Below are positions 23,576-35,000 of a DNA stretch of 64,000 bases, piece by piece (the stretch's first letter is position 1; each line of letters begins with the position of its first letter). Position numbers and translations under genes: made by a program. The notes under the pieces are model-generated. The model worked only from the letters and a program-made list of their open reading frames with translations, had not been told where the DNA came from and did not search any database. The stretch comes from Heliocidaris erythrogramma (lineage: Eukaryota; Echinodermata; Echinoidea; Camarodonta; Echinometridae), in contig CM046867.1 in the NCBI GenBank assembly GCA_025617745.1, forward strand, positions 27,458,705-27,522,704, written 5' to 3'.

Positions 23576-24454
23576 AGCCTTACTTAGACTAGTCATAATA
23601 TTAAATAAGGAGTCTATAGCTAACTCTAAGTTAAGGAGGCAAGTATGAAAATTGAATATTTACTATTAAGCATGTCAAGCAGATTTTGAGCCTTGACTTG
23701 AAGTTGAGGATGAAGCGAAGGGCGCGCGAGGCCTGAGTCTGCGTGAGGGTTGAACACACTGCACTGAACATGCTGAATGAATGAGTGCTGGATTATTTCA
23801 TGTGATGGCGTCTATGGCACATGTCTATGCCACTTTGTGTATTCTTGAATTTGATCTGTTGGTGTTGACTTGTCTTCTTGTCCTTTGATGCATCAAACTA
23901 ATGGACAAAGAAGCTTTTTCTCAGACAACCAGAGTATGCTGAAATGTAATGTTATGAAAATTCTATTTGCAATGCGTGAGATTTTCCGCGCATCAGTGCC
24001 AGGTAGGCTCGCCACGCAGTATGTGTAATATATAGAGATAGGCTGTGAGGTGTGAAATATTTTTGGGCGTAAGTAAGAGCCCTGATGCGTGACTGTCACG
24101 CATAATGTGTGAGACTTGGTAGTTATGATGTAATATTTTGAAAATCTGGGTAATTTATCTTATATGAATTAGCAGTAGAGGCACACGGGAGACAGTCTCT
24201 GATATTGGAGACTTTGCTAAACAAAAGGACAATAGAAACACCAAAAACAAGGCACTTTTTTCGGCCAAATTTTTTCCTCTCAGAAATCAGAAGCCCATTT
24301 GTTTTGTGTGTAGATCATAACAAAAACTGTTATGAAAACAAAAGTAGGCGGTGGATTTTTAAAGTAGACGGTCAAAAGGGGTAGTGTTTCATGAGGAATC
24401 TGCTTATCACATTTTCAATTTGAGCCAATTGAAGGTAACTCACTGTTGCCGCAA

Positions 24455-24690
24455 ATCACTGGACCGGTTGATTGATGTCACCAAAATAGATTTATATGTA
24501 CGAGCAATCAAAAGAGAGGGAAAAATACAAATATCCAGAATTTATTAAGAGCATAAACAACAGGTCCAATGAAATGATAATTTTAAAAAAGAGAGAAGGT
24601 GTAATTAATCATAACATCAATAACTGAACGCAGATATATGACACAACAACAACAACAGTCAAATGGTTCCAAGCAGGAAAATCATATGAT
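24455..24690. repeat. inverted copy of the region just upstream of NDUFC2
   Basis: In complement this matches 16980-17215: TGCGTTCAGTTATTGATGTT then ATGATTAATTACAC, CCTGTTGTTTATG, CTCTTAATAAATTCTGGATA and GGTCCAGTGA occur in the same order. Either a repeat family sits in both places or a segment near the NDUFC2 start was duplicated and inverted. Confidence 0.6.
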
Positions 24691-24813
24691 CAGCGCTGCT
24701 CCATACCATCTCCATCTAAGCCACCTGTTCATTGTACATTTCATCTCATTGTCCTGTTCCATGCATCCACTCAATTTTTGTTTCGCTGCAAATATATATA
24801 TATATATATATAT

Positions 24814-25776
24814 ATCCATGGTGTACCTGCTCAATCCGACCTTAGGTTTCGTGCCTCTCTCAAGACACTCCTCAGGGATAATGAGCTTGGCTTTGGTGTT
24901 CGGCATCTGCGATGCTTCCTGGATCGATTTCACGGTCTGGTGGCTTTCTTTTGGGACATTGTGTGTGCCTACATCCTGTTAGGATTTCAGCTCTTTTGTT
25001 TAGTGATTCTTTGTTCGCTATGATCAGAAGCTTTTCATCCATGCACAAATTGCATTGGCCACTCTTTCTCCTAAGCAGGTTTGACTTTTTAGCAATTTCC
25101 CATGATAAGCTGTAACCCGTGTTTGATTTTTTCAATTCCCATACATATTTAGATAGCTGGGTTTCCTTACTGTATTTCTCGTGGGTGAATGATTTAATAT
25201 GATTCCTATAGCGCTCCTTGAAGGGCCCTCCCGCTAGACCAAAGTATGCCTTTTCCGTATTCCCATGGCGCACTGTCGCTTTGTACACAATAGCTTTCTC
25301 CAAACATTTTCCATTGAGTGGACATGCGGTTTTTTTGCAATTGCATTTTCTCTCATTTGTGACTGCCGCTTTTGATTTCTCTATTACTCTTTTGTTATGT
25401 CCTTTTATTATCGAATCGATATTCCTCATACAACTGTAGCCCACTTTCAAAGTATTCTTATTGAAAATCTTATTGAGTTTGTGCCCCTTGGGGAAATGCT
25501 TTTCCACCAGTTTTAAGAATTTGCCCGCTATGTTGGTTTTAACATTAATGCTATATGGGGGGCTAAACCAAGTCACTTTCCTTCCTCGATTCTTTCTTTT
25601 TTTGTTTTTTTGTTTGTTATTTTCATGGTTCTTGGTTTCTTCGACGTACTGCATTTTCTTATCGTATCCGCTTGCCTTTAAAGCGTCTTCGTACATGGGG
25701 GCCGCATTTTGGAAAATGCCCTTCGTCGATGATAACGATGAAATGCGCTTTTCCACAGCTATGGGGATTTGCTTGA
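24814..25776 (-). mobile_element. Penelope-like element, severely 5'-truncated inverted copy
   Basis: This is the reverse complement of 26679-27641. Both segments are 963 bp and appear identical by eye. It encodes, on the minus strand (25756-24872), the same 294 C-terminal residues as the right-hand copy: linker, cysteine cluster and GIY-YIG domain, without RT. Its outer end stops at CCATGGAT beside a (TA)n run. Its inner end abuts the 5'-truncated right copy at GCTTGA|GTACG, giving a head-to-head pair. Partial inverted copies beside a longer copy are a known habit of Penelope-like elements. Confidence 0.92.
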
Positions 25777-27725
25777 GTACGAAAAGCTGCTAACGGACAA
25801 TATCACATCAAAATATAAAAGGGCAAATAAGGAAGTTGTTGAGGAAATTAAAAGCGAATCCGCGTCCATAGCGCAGAAGTTAGATATTGCTGATAGAGTA
25901 AACCCCACTGTCAATAAGCCAGCATTCATAACATTGAAAGACCATAAGGAAAATTTCAGCACCCGCCCGCAAGTTAGATTAATCAACCCCACTAAGTGTG
26001 AATTGGGTCGGGCCAGTAAGCGCATTCTCGAACGTATCAATTCCGACATACGATCAAAAACCCGTCCAAACCAATGGACCAGCACAGCCGATGTGCTCAA
26101 TTGGTTCGCAAAACTCCCAGACAAACAGTCGCTAACTTTCATTGTATTCGATATTGTCGATTTTTACCCTTCCATTTCGGCCGAGTTATTATCAACGTGC
26201 ATCAATTGGGCCAAAACCTTCACAAATGTGAACAAAATTGAGCATGACACAATACTACATGCCAGAAGAACGCTTTTGTATGACAACGATGAGAAAGCAT
26301 GGGAAAAACGAGAGGGAAAAAAGCAATTTGACGTTGCTATGGGAGCATATGACGGGGCGGAGGTCTGTGAACTAGTGGGGCTATACGCGCTATCCCTAAT
26401 GAAAGGAAAAATCAACACACATAGTGAAGGGTTATATAGGGACGATGGATTAGCCGTTCTGAAAAAGACCACGGGTAGTAGGGCAGATAGGGCCAGAAAA
26501 GACTTGATCAGTATCTTCAAAAACATGGGATTAAAAATCACAGTCCAAACAAACCTTAAAGTGGTCGATTATTTGGACGTCACGCTTGATCTAGACAATG
26601 GATCGCATCGACCATTTAGAAAGCCGAATGATACCCCACTCTACATAAACCGGGAATCGAATCACCCCGCTCCAATAATCAAGCAAATCCCCATAGCTGT
26701 GGAAAAGCGCATTTCATCGTTATCATCGACGAAGGGCATTTTCCAAAATGCGGCCCCCATGTACGAAGACGCTTTAAAGGCAAGCGGATACGATAAGAAA
26801 ATGCAGTACGTCGAAGAAACCAAGAACCATGAAAATAACAAACAAAAAAACAAAAAAAGAAAGAATCGAGGAAGGAAAGTGACTTGGTTTAGCCCCCCAT
26901 ATAGCATTAATGTTAAAACCAACATAGCGGGCAAATTCTTAAAACTGGTGGAAAAGCATTTCCCCAAGGGGCACAAACTCAATAAGATTTTCAATAAGAA
27001 TACTTTGAAAGTGGGCTACAGTTGTATGAGGAATATCGATTCGATAATAAAAGGACATAACAAAAGAGTAATAGAGAAATCAAAAGCGGCAGTCACAAAT
27101 GAGAGAAAATGCAATTGCAAAAAAACCGCATGTCCACTCAATGGAAAATGTTTGGAGAAAGCTATTGTGTACAAAGCGACAGTGCGCCATGGGAATACGG
27201 AAAAGGCATACTTTGGTCTAGCGGGAGGGCCCTTCAAGGAGCGCTATAGGAATCATATTAAATCATTCACCCACGAGAAATACAGTAAGGAAACCCAGCT
27301 ATCTAAATATGTATGGGAATTGAAAAAATCAAACACGGGTTACAGCTTATCATGGGAAATTGCTAAAAAGTCAAACCTGCTTAGGAGAAAGAGTGGCCAA
27401 TGCAATTTGTGCATGGATGAAAAGCTTCTGATCATAGCGAACAAAGAATCACTAAACAAAAGAGCTGAAATCCTAACAGGATGTAGGCACACACAATGTC
27501 CCAAAAGAAAGCCACCAGACCGTGAAATCGATCCAGGAAGCATCGCAGATGCCGAACACCAAAGCCAAGCTCATTATCCCTGAGGAGTGTCTTGAGAGAG
27601 GCACGAAACCTAAGGTCGGATTGAGCAGGTACACCATGGATTAATATGCTCTGCTGTAAGGCATAGAGCACTCTTTGGAAGTACTCAATATTTCAACTTT
27701 CGTATATATATATATATATATATGT
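25777..27725 (+). mobile_element. Penelope-like element, longer 5'-truncated copy with 3' UTR
   Basis: Holds the RT/GIY-YIG frame and about 60 bp shared with the left copy after the stop codon. A further stretch (27642-27704, ATTAATATGCTCTGC onward) is not present in the left copy and ends at a (TA)n run at about 27705-27722. The end is placed at that run and is uncertain. I did not find a clear target-site duplication. Confidence 0.75.
25778..27583 (+). CDS. Penelope-like element reverse transcriptase + GIY-YIG endonuclease, 5'-truncated
   Basis: One uninterrupted frame of about 600 codons runs from the junction to TGA at 27583. Counting from the TTG at 25769, RT motif A is FDIVDFYPSI (127-136), motif B lies near GAYDGAEVCELVGLY (192-206) and the catalytic YRDD is at 223-226. 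A basic linker (about 357-370) leads to a cysteine cluster (C448, C450, C455, C461) and a GIY-YIG-type core, VYKATV then YFGLAGGPFKERYRNH (467-496), followed by CNLCMDEKLLI. RT followed by C-terminal GIY-YIG is the hallmark order of canonical EN+ Penelope-like retroelements. There is no natural ATG and the N-terminal RT part is missing, since the frame begins at an inversion junction. The lack of stops or frameshifts suggests a recent insertion. Confidence 0.92.
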   Translation, partial: YEKLLTDNITSKYKRANKEVVEEIKSESASIAQKLDIADRVNPTVNKPAFITLKDHKENFSTRPQVRLINPTKCELGRASKRILERINSDIRSKTRPNQWTSTADVLNWFAKLPDKQSLTFIVFDIVDFYPSISAELLSTCINWAKTFTNVNKIEHDTILHARRTLLYDNDEKAWEKREGKKQFDVAMGAYDGAEVCELVGLYALSLMKGKINTHSEGLYRDDGLAVLKKTTGSRADRARKDLISIFKNMGLKITVQTNLKVVDYLDVTLDLDNGSHRPFRKPNDTPLYINRESNHPAPIIKQIPIAVEKRISSLSSTKGIFQNAAPMYEDALKASGYDKKMQYVEETKNHENNKQKNKKRKNRGRKVTWFSPPYSINVKTNIAGKFLKLVEKHFPKGHKLNKIFNKNTLKVGYSCMRNIDSIIKGHNKRVIEKSKAAVTNERKCNCKKTACPLNGKCLEKAIVYKATVRHGNTEKAYFGLAGGPFKERYRNHIKSFTHEKYSKETQLSKYVWELKKSNTGYSLSWEIAKKSNLLRRKSGQCNLCMDEKLLIIANKESLNKRAEILTGCRHTQCPKRKPPDREIDPGSIADAEHQSQAHYP

Positions 27726-28129
27726 ACAAGCTTTCACACCAGTACCACATCGAGTTTCTATTAGACTATACAGATTTACCGGTGCTTGCACGATGCCAGC
27801 TAAATTTGTGTTTTTGTTCTTAATTTTGTTCTTCAAATTGGGAACAATAATATTGTTAAGTTAGTGCTACATGGTTCTACATGTAATGAGGTGCAATGTC
27901 TTTGAAAACAATAAACATGGTTCTGGTATTTTGTTGAAAAGTTGGAAATTTTTTTATAAAAAACAAAGATTGTGAACCTCACAATGTGTTGCCAATTGAA
28001 GGATTTTTTAGGCTTAAGATTCCTGGCATCAAACACAATATGGTCATGCAACAAAATATGGCCATAGTATGTGCTGAAAGTTTTGCTCTTTCTACTCGTG
28101 CATCTGGCATATTTTGTAAAGCTCTGAAT

Positions 28130-28300
28130 CGAAGGTTATTGAGCAAAACCACAAAATGTGGTCAATTGTCTCGAAAGGGCTAACAACAATGCAGTCGTCA
28201 TGATACATGAGGCATGTGGACCAAAGTAGACTGAAGAACTACCTCCATAAGACGTTGGAATGTCATCAGGGTATTGACTAATCCAAACAGCATCATATTC
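28130..28300 (-). pseudogene. decayed Ty3/gypsy-type reverse transcriptase fragment
   Basis: Read on the minus strand, one frame gives FGLVNTLMTFQRLMEVVLQ, the classic Ty3/gypsy segment FGL.NAP.TFQRLM. Shortly after, in another frame, comes CLMYHDDCIVVSPFETIDHI, which carries a YxDD catalytic box. At least one frameshift separates the two. No LTRs, integrase or gag are recognisable nearby, so only a remnant of about 170 bp is left, 0.8 kb upstream of the TNFR-A start codon. Confidence 0.7.
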
Positions 28301-29095
28301 AAATGGCATGAAACTGGCAAAATTTGAACAGCGCCACCTTACAGTAAATGCTGAATTGAGATTATAATTTGAAAATTAATTGCATTTTATTTTGAATGTT
28401 GACTAACAAGCTGTTTGGAAAATAGGTACATTTTATATTTCAAACTATTATTTGTGATGTTGCACATGTGGAAAATTGCCTACAGATACATTCTAAGCTT
28501 CTACAAACTAGAATGGGGCATGATGGGTAAATTAGAGGCACAGACACTTTCTAAATCCTGTTGAAAGATGGCGCCATTAGGAGCTTCAATTTACTGTCAC
28601 TTTAAGGTGATAGAGTCCACTGCTGGTAGTAAAAGCCGTCTTCTCTCTGCACGATATGTATGTTCATTAACTACAAGTACATGACCAGTAGGTGCTTCAA
28701 GGGCGCCAATATTTTGGCAGATTTATATGGCTTGGGCACAAGAGGCTGCTAATTAGTTGCTGATTTTACTTACTACTGTCAACGTGGATAGCCACACTGA
28801 GGTGTTTTGTGCAATACAAGACAGGACAAGACAAGACAAAACCTGGAAGCATTTTTTTTTCACTGGGGTTCTGAGGGTAGAAATTGCCCATAAGTCCTGC
28901 AAATGTTTGACAAGCAAAAAAAAAACCTGAAAAAATAACTGGGGGTGCTGCAGCAGCAGCACCCACAGCTCTTGGGTCGATGTAACGTGGGTTTTTTTTT
29001 ACTTTTTTTCTTTTGTGACTAAGCTTATATCAGGGTAACATTGATTTGATTACCTTGTGCAATTTTTATTTCTCCTTTTCTTCTTAGGTAGGACT

Positions 29096-32000
29096 ATGGC
29101 TGGTAGGATTAGGAGTTGGATGACATTCACTGCTATTTTGTCCTTGACATCTATGCTGCCCTTTATGAATGCTGTTCCTCTGTCAGCTGGAAATAACAGT
29201 ACTACAAAGGTATTAATAGGCTTTCCATGAGAATGGATGTGTTGTGAAGAATCTAAATGCTAAAATTATTTTGAGAAGGAGGAAATGAGGAAAAATATAA
29301 ACAAAAGCAACAAAGATTTAGGACATAAGTATAGGGCTTTGGGCTTATCTTATGACAGATCTTAGCCAAAGTGGCTATTATAGCTAATATGCCCAGTAAT
29401 CCTCAAATTGGCAAGAATCCTACCTAGGATATAAAAAAACAACAAAAACAAAACAGAACGGAGGTATAGATAGGATTTGTATGGAACGGAGGTATATAGT
29501 GCAGCAAGATCAGATTCGCTGTCAATTGCTCGTGGTCTAGTGGTAAAGGCATCTGGTCAGACTGTCAGAGTATTCTCTTTCTACACTGCACTCGCGTTTA
29601 AGGTCCCGGGTTCGAATCCCGCTCTTTCTTGCTCATAATTTTTTCAGTCATGAATCGATAACGATAGCGTTTATTCCGTTATAAATAACTGAATTTCAAC
29701 AATGAAAACCAAGAAACTTGACTAATTATTCACTTGTTCAGGCGGATTTAATGGCGGCTGGGCATAATAACGACTTTGGCCACCAAAGTCAACTTAAAAC
29801 AAGCAGAAAGGAATTATGGCATTTCTGATGGATTCATGAAATTCAAAGTTTCAAATGGCACTAGTTTGACTGCAAAAAGGCAATCTGCCTCTGAGTATCA
29901 TGATATTGGTAATCAGATAGCAGACATTATTACTTACCAAGACTTGTTATTAGTCCAAAACTCAATTAGAAAAAAAATTTTAATCTAGACATAATTGAGA
30001 TAAAATAGCAATATTAAATAATTTCAATAAGATTTTCTTATAATGAAACAGAAATTATGTATCTATATAACAATTGAATGACTTTCCTTTATCCTGATGT
30101 GCTTTTAACAAAACTTTGCAGACTTCCAACTCACAAATAAGCGTACACTTTGTTACTTTCTCTAATCTGGATATGTATTTTTATTTTACAGTTGCTTGGT
30201 AACCAAAGTAAAAGTGATTGTCTCTATAATCAATACCTGGACATCATTAATCTTGTGTGTGTGAATTGCACTTACTGCCAACCTGGGGAAGAACATTCAT
30301 CTCAAGAAGTAAGTAAATTTTGTGATGATATCATTTCCATCTGAGCCTGATCGGTTAAGAGTAGGCATTTTGTCAGTCTGTGACAATGAATATTTTATGG
30401 AGTATAATTTTAGTAGGTGACCATGGCAACAAAATTGTATCAAATTTCAACTCCTTCAGTGATGCTAGTGCCTTCACAATGAAACATAAAATAGTGCTCT
30501 TCAATTGAATACTTATTTTCTACAGTCCTTCAAACTTTCAAATTTGTCACATGTCCATCCGTGACTAACCGATCAGGCTCATCTTTTATAATCATCTCTA
30601 ATATTAGTAGTATTTTAGAACTGGTAAATGTAATTTAGGTAGAAGATTCAGAAGAAGCAGTATTTTGAAGCAGGACATGTTTTCTTTTCATTGCTCTCTC
30701 ATTTTGTTTGTCTAATCTTTGGAAGGAGGGTGAGGGATGTTGAATGTTCTTACATGTATATGGCGATGTGGAGCTCACACTGATGAATTTTTTTTCAGCG
30801 ACAACACTTAGAAACGAGTCCCACCTCTCTGAAAAAGACCATTTTCAGAAAAGCCCCTAAACATGGCTTTTTTCACCCTAGATATTGTCCGTTTCATTCA
30901 TATGGTATTTATTTAAAAGCGAAGGCAGTTGACATTTGTTGTTTAAATTTTTAGATCTCAGGTGTTCTTTCTGGGCCTCCCTGTATTTTATACTTGTTAC
31001 CCCCAACCCCCCAAACTCTGTCTGTTATAAAAGCTCTAGCCTTTTTTCTTGTGAGTACAAACTGTTTACAGCCTAGCTCGTACAGCCTACCACGAGCTAT
31101 ACAGCTGGGGACTGGTTAGGCCACACAGCTCTGCAGCTGCAGTACTGCTGTATATCTACACGTATAGTGATCAAGTATTCATGCATACATGTAAATATGA
31201 AAGTTCATGTAGGCGATCACAATTTCTTTTGCAACAACAACAACAACAACAACAACAGCATCAATGACATTTATGACACCGTTTTATACCTCTAACAAAA
31301 TATTCATGCATGGGTATAGTTTTTCAACAATATGGGAAATATCCATATGTGCCTAAAGTGTTTATAATTATGCTAGTGAAAGAAGAATTATGTCAAATTT
31401 GAGACAGAATCTTATATGACTAAATCAGATTCTTAAGCCAAATTTTGTTATTTTCATTTATCACAGAATTGTGGTTACGGTGAAGGAGACAACACCACAT
31501 GTGTGACATGTGATAAGGAGTATTATCAGAGCAATGCAGGGCACAGTCAACTGAAGTGCAGTCGCTGTGTGACCTGTGACCCCAATGCTGAAGTCCTCCA
31601 GGAATGTAATGCTACCCAGAATAGAGAGTGTGGTCCATGTCCTGAAAAGTAAGTGGTTTGCAGGTGTAAGGCATGGTAATCTTTATTTTTGAAATGGCTT
31701 GCAATCAAAAAATGGTAGGCTGTACAGTACGTACTACCACTTCTGGCCAGCAATTATGATTTCGAAGGTGGAATTAAGTGTCCAATATAATCCCATCTGT
31801 AATAATTCATGGTGACAGTAATATGGTTTCTTAAAAATTTGCCAAAAACAAAGACAAAAACCTTTCCTGTATGTAATCATTCAATTATATTTACAGAAAT
31901 GGGGAGGGCAAGGGCAATTAGCGGAGGGCCATTAGGCTCCCACTTTTCAAAGTTTTGATGTCTGTGAGGATGTAAATAGCTGAATTTCTGAGAGGGAAAG

Positions 32001-35000
32001 TTTTAGTAAGATAAAGACAGAGACATATTAAAGACCTAGGGTGGTATTCTGAGATTTATTTTATCTTGATTTTAGTGAAAATTTTATCTTTTAAACTGCA
32101 ACATTTCATTGGTGTTTGCACAGATGAATTCCGCGTGCGCAGCCACTTTTGCGCAGTCATTAACCCCTAATTGTTTTCCTTATATTGTATTTTTCCTTCC
32201 ATTTTGTATTCCTGTAGTTATTATGAATACCAAGAAAATATATGCGTTGAATGCACTGGCCCAAATGATCATACAGACTGTGCACATAATACGCATGAAC
32301 CACCCTCAACAAACCAGTCCACTCCACCCTCAACAAACCAGCCCACTCCACCCTCGCCAACCACTGCCCCTCTATCATCTGAAGCACTGCCTACTCAGCC
32401 ATCTTCATCATTGCCTTCTGCCGGAACTACCAATATCCCTGAAAGTAGGTATTTCCGACCAGGGATCTGTAAAAAAAAAGAAAAAAGAAAGTCCAAAGGT
32501 ATACCTTTATTAAAGGCAATTATTCTAGCACTTTTTAAAGTCTTTAAAGGCAAGGTTGAGTTCTGGGAAAGGTGAAAGAGCTTTCTCGTTCCTTTTATGT
32601 CAGTTTGGAAGAACATCATAGCAGGGCTGCCAACTCTCACGCATTGAACGTGAGACTCTTGCAATTCACCCGATTCTGACCGTCTCACTCTGATAAACAA
32701 ATTCTCACACTGAACCCCCAAAATAGAAAGTAACAAAAATAAATGACTCCAAAATCTCTGATTTCCAAATATTTGATATGCCCAAATCCAAAGTTTCGAT
32801 GAAAATCGTTTTTTGGTTCCAAAGATGAGCTATTGGATTACGATTGGTTTGTACTGCGTGTACGTGTGACGACTATTATGAGTGTAGCTATGGCCAAACC
32901 TTAACAGCTAGAGTTTGCCGTCGATCGTACACACCAAACGTAATAGCCAGCACATCCCTCTATGGCTGGACAGCAGGATCTTTCATTGCAAGTTTAACTC
33001 TTGATATTCATATTCAATATCATGATTTCGATTGTTTAGAGACCCATTTTTTGGAGGGTAGGCTACTTGTCTAAGTTAGATATGAATCTGAGAATTATAT
33101 TACCTTTGTTCGGTGTATTTTTATTGAGACCGAAAAGGGGTACTTCGGTCATCTTTAGGTGCAATCTCCAGCTAATTGGATGAGAGGTTAGTTAATGCGT
33201 TATACAGCAGTTACAAATCTGGAACTTTGTAAGTTTTTATGGTCAGTGCACTACATGTCAAAGCTCCTACCGCAGAAGGAAGGAAACCGCCTTCCTCACC
33301 TTTCCCCCCTCGGTCACTTCGCTCCCTCGCAATGTCTCACTCTAAACTCTCACTCAAGGTTGGCAGCCCTGTCATAGTGGAAAAATCCCCTGAAAAGGAT
33401 TGCTCTTTAAATGCCCTCATATTCGAAACATGACTAGAAATAGCTGAAATGTTCGGGCCAAACATTTATGCCACATGTGTGTGTAGTCCCATATACCCAT
33501 TTCTGTATTAATGTGCTTGGGTCAATTTCTTATCTATCTTGACTTTCCCCAAGAGTCAGTTTCTTTCACAATGTAATTGCATGACCAGAACTCTACTTTA
33601 TCTTTAAGTTCTGTGGTTTTATCTTGCACAGATCCATTTCAAACTGTTAACAATTTGGAAAAACATTATTTACTGTTGAGCGTATTATAACTGTAAAATG
33701 TCTAAGCTGAAATTTTGTGTGGAAAACGTGATTTACACTATACAGTATTAATCTGAAAGGTTTATCATTAAAAGAAATCATTTGATATAAAGAAATGAAG
33801 AATGAATTTGTTTTAACTCTAAAAAGACAGGGGCCATCATCCTCCCCCCCCCCCCCCCAAAAAAAAAAAAAATTGTGATCACTTTGTAAAGAAAACAAAA
33901 AATGCTGTATGGTTACTTTCATGACTATTTTCTTCAAGTGTAATGCATTCAATGGCCTGTGGCAGTTTTATTACATGTAAAATGAAAGGCAAGTGCAGAT
34001 GGAAAAAGTAGCTGCGTGCACTCAAGAAAGGTCCTGTGTGTACTCACTTACAATGTACATGTACATGTAGCTGTGTGTTGTAGGATACACAAATGTGAAG
34101 TGCATTACGTGTAAAACAAACAGGATTTACCGCAGCACATACATGTGAATGAGGCGTTACTTAACGCATTTCCTATTTTCTTCATTCTCAGTCACAGGGT
34201 CAGTAACCACTAAGGATCTTGGACTTAGACTTGGACTAGGAGCAGCTATACCCGTAATTGTGATCTGTCTTATGTCTTTTGCAGTCTGGTATAACAGGAA
34301 AAGAACAGGTAAGCCTGAACCTTCACTCATGCTTCCTCCGTACTTCCTTCACTAGAAATGATAGCAGAAGCATTATGTTTGTTTGTTTATTTTTCAATGT
34401 CTACATGTATGTATCATGTTTCCATCTTTCTTTTTGGACATATCATTACTGCAATAATTTGTGAAGTTTCCCCAAGGAATAAAATGGTCATTAAGTTAAA
34501 TGTGTAAAATATTTGATTTACTATATGAAGCTTCAACTTAAAGACTTAAAGACATGGGGACACAAGGACAGGATGAACATATTCTGTACATGACATTTCA
34601 TTTCATATAACATTTGCTGCATACATATATTAGAAGAACTTGAAGTGTAACGGAGAAAATCTTATTACAATGCACTTCTGCAAAGCATGTTATCTTGACA
34701 TCATAGAAAGATCCAGCAGGACTGAAACAGCTGTGGACTAAATATGCAATATGAATTATCAAAACGAAATAAGGTACATGTACCTATAGAGTGCGTACCA
34801 GAAAAAACAAAACCGAGATTTATTGATGTTTAATCATATCTTAATCACAATTATGATTAATAAATGACACATATTTGTAAAGCTTGGAGCCTCTTCTTTC
34901 ATTTAATGCCACTCATATGATACATACTTCACGCATGAGTGAATAAAGACAATATGAAGCAGGGCTACCAAAAAAAAAATTGTTTGGCAAATGATATCTG

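Noticed and set aside
29527..29640. Functional tRNA gene
   Set aside because: A and B boxes are present but the acceptor stem does not pair, so a SINE or pseudogene fits better.
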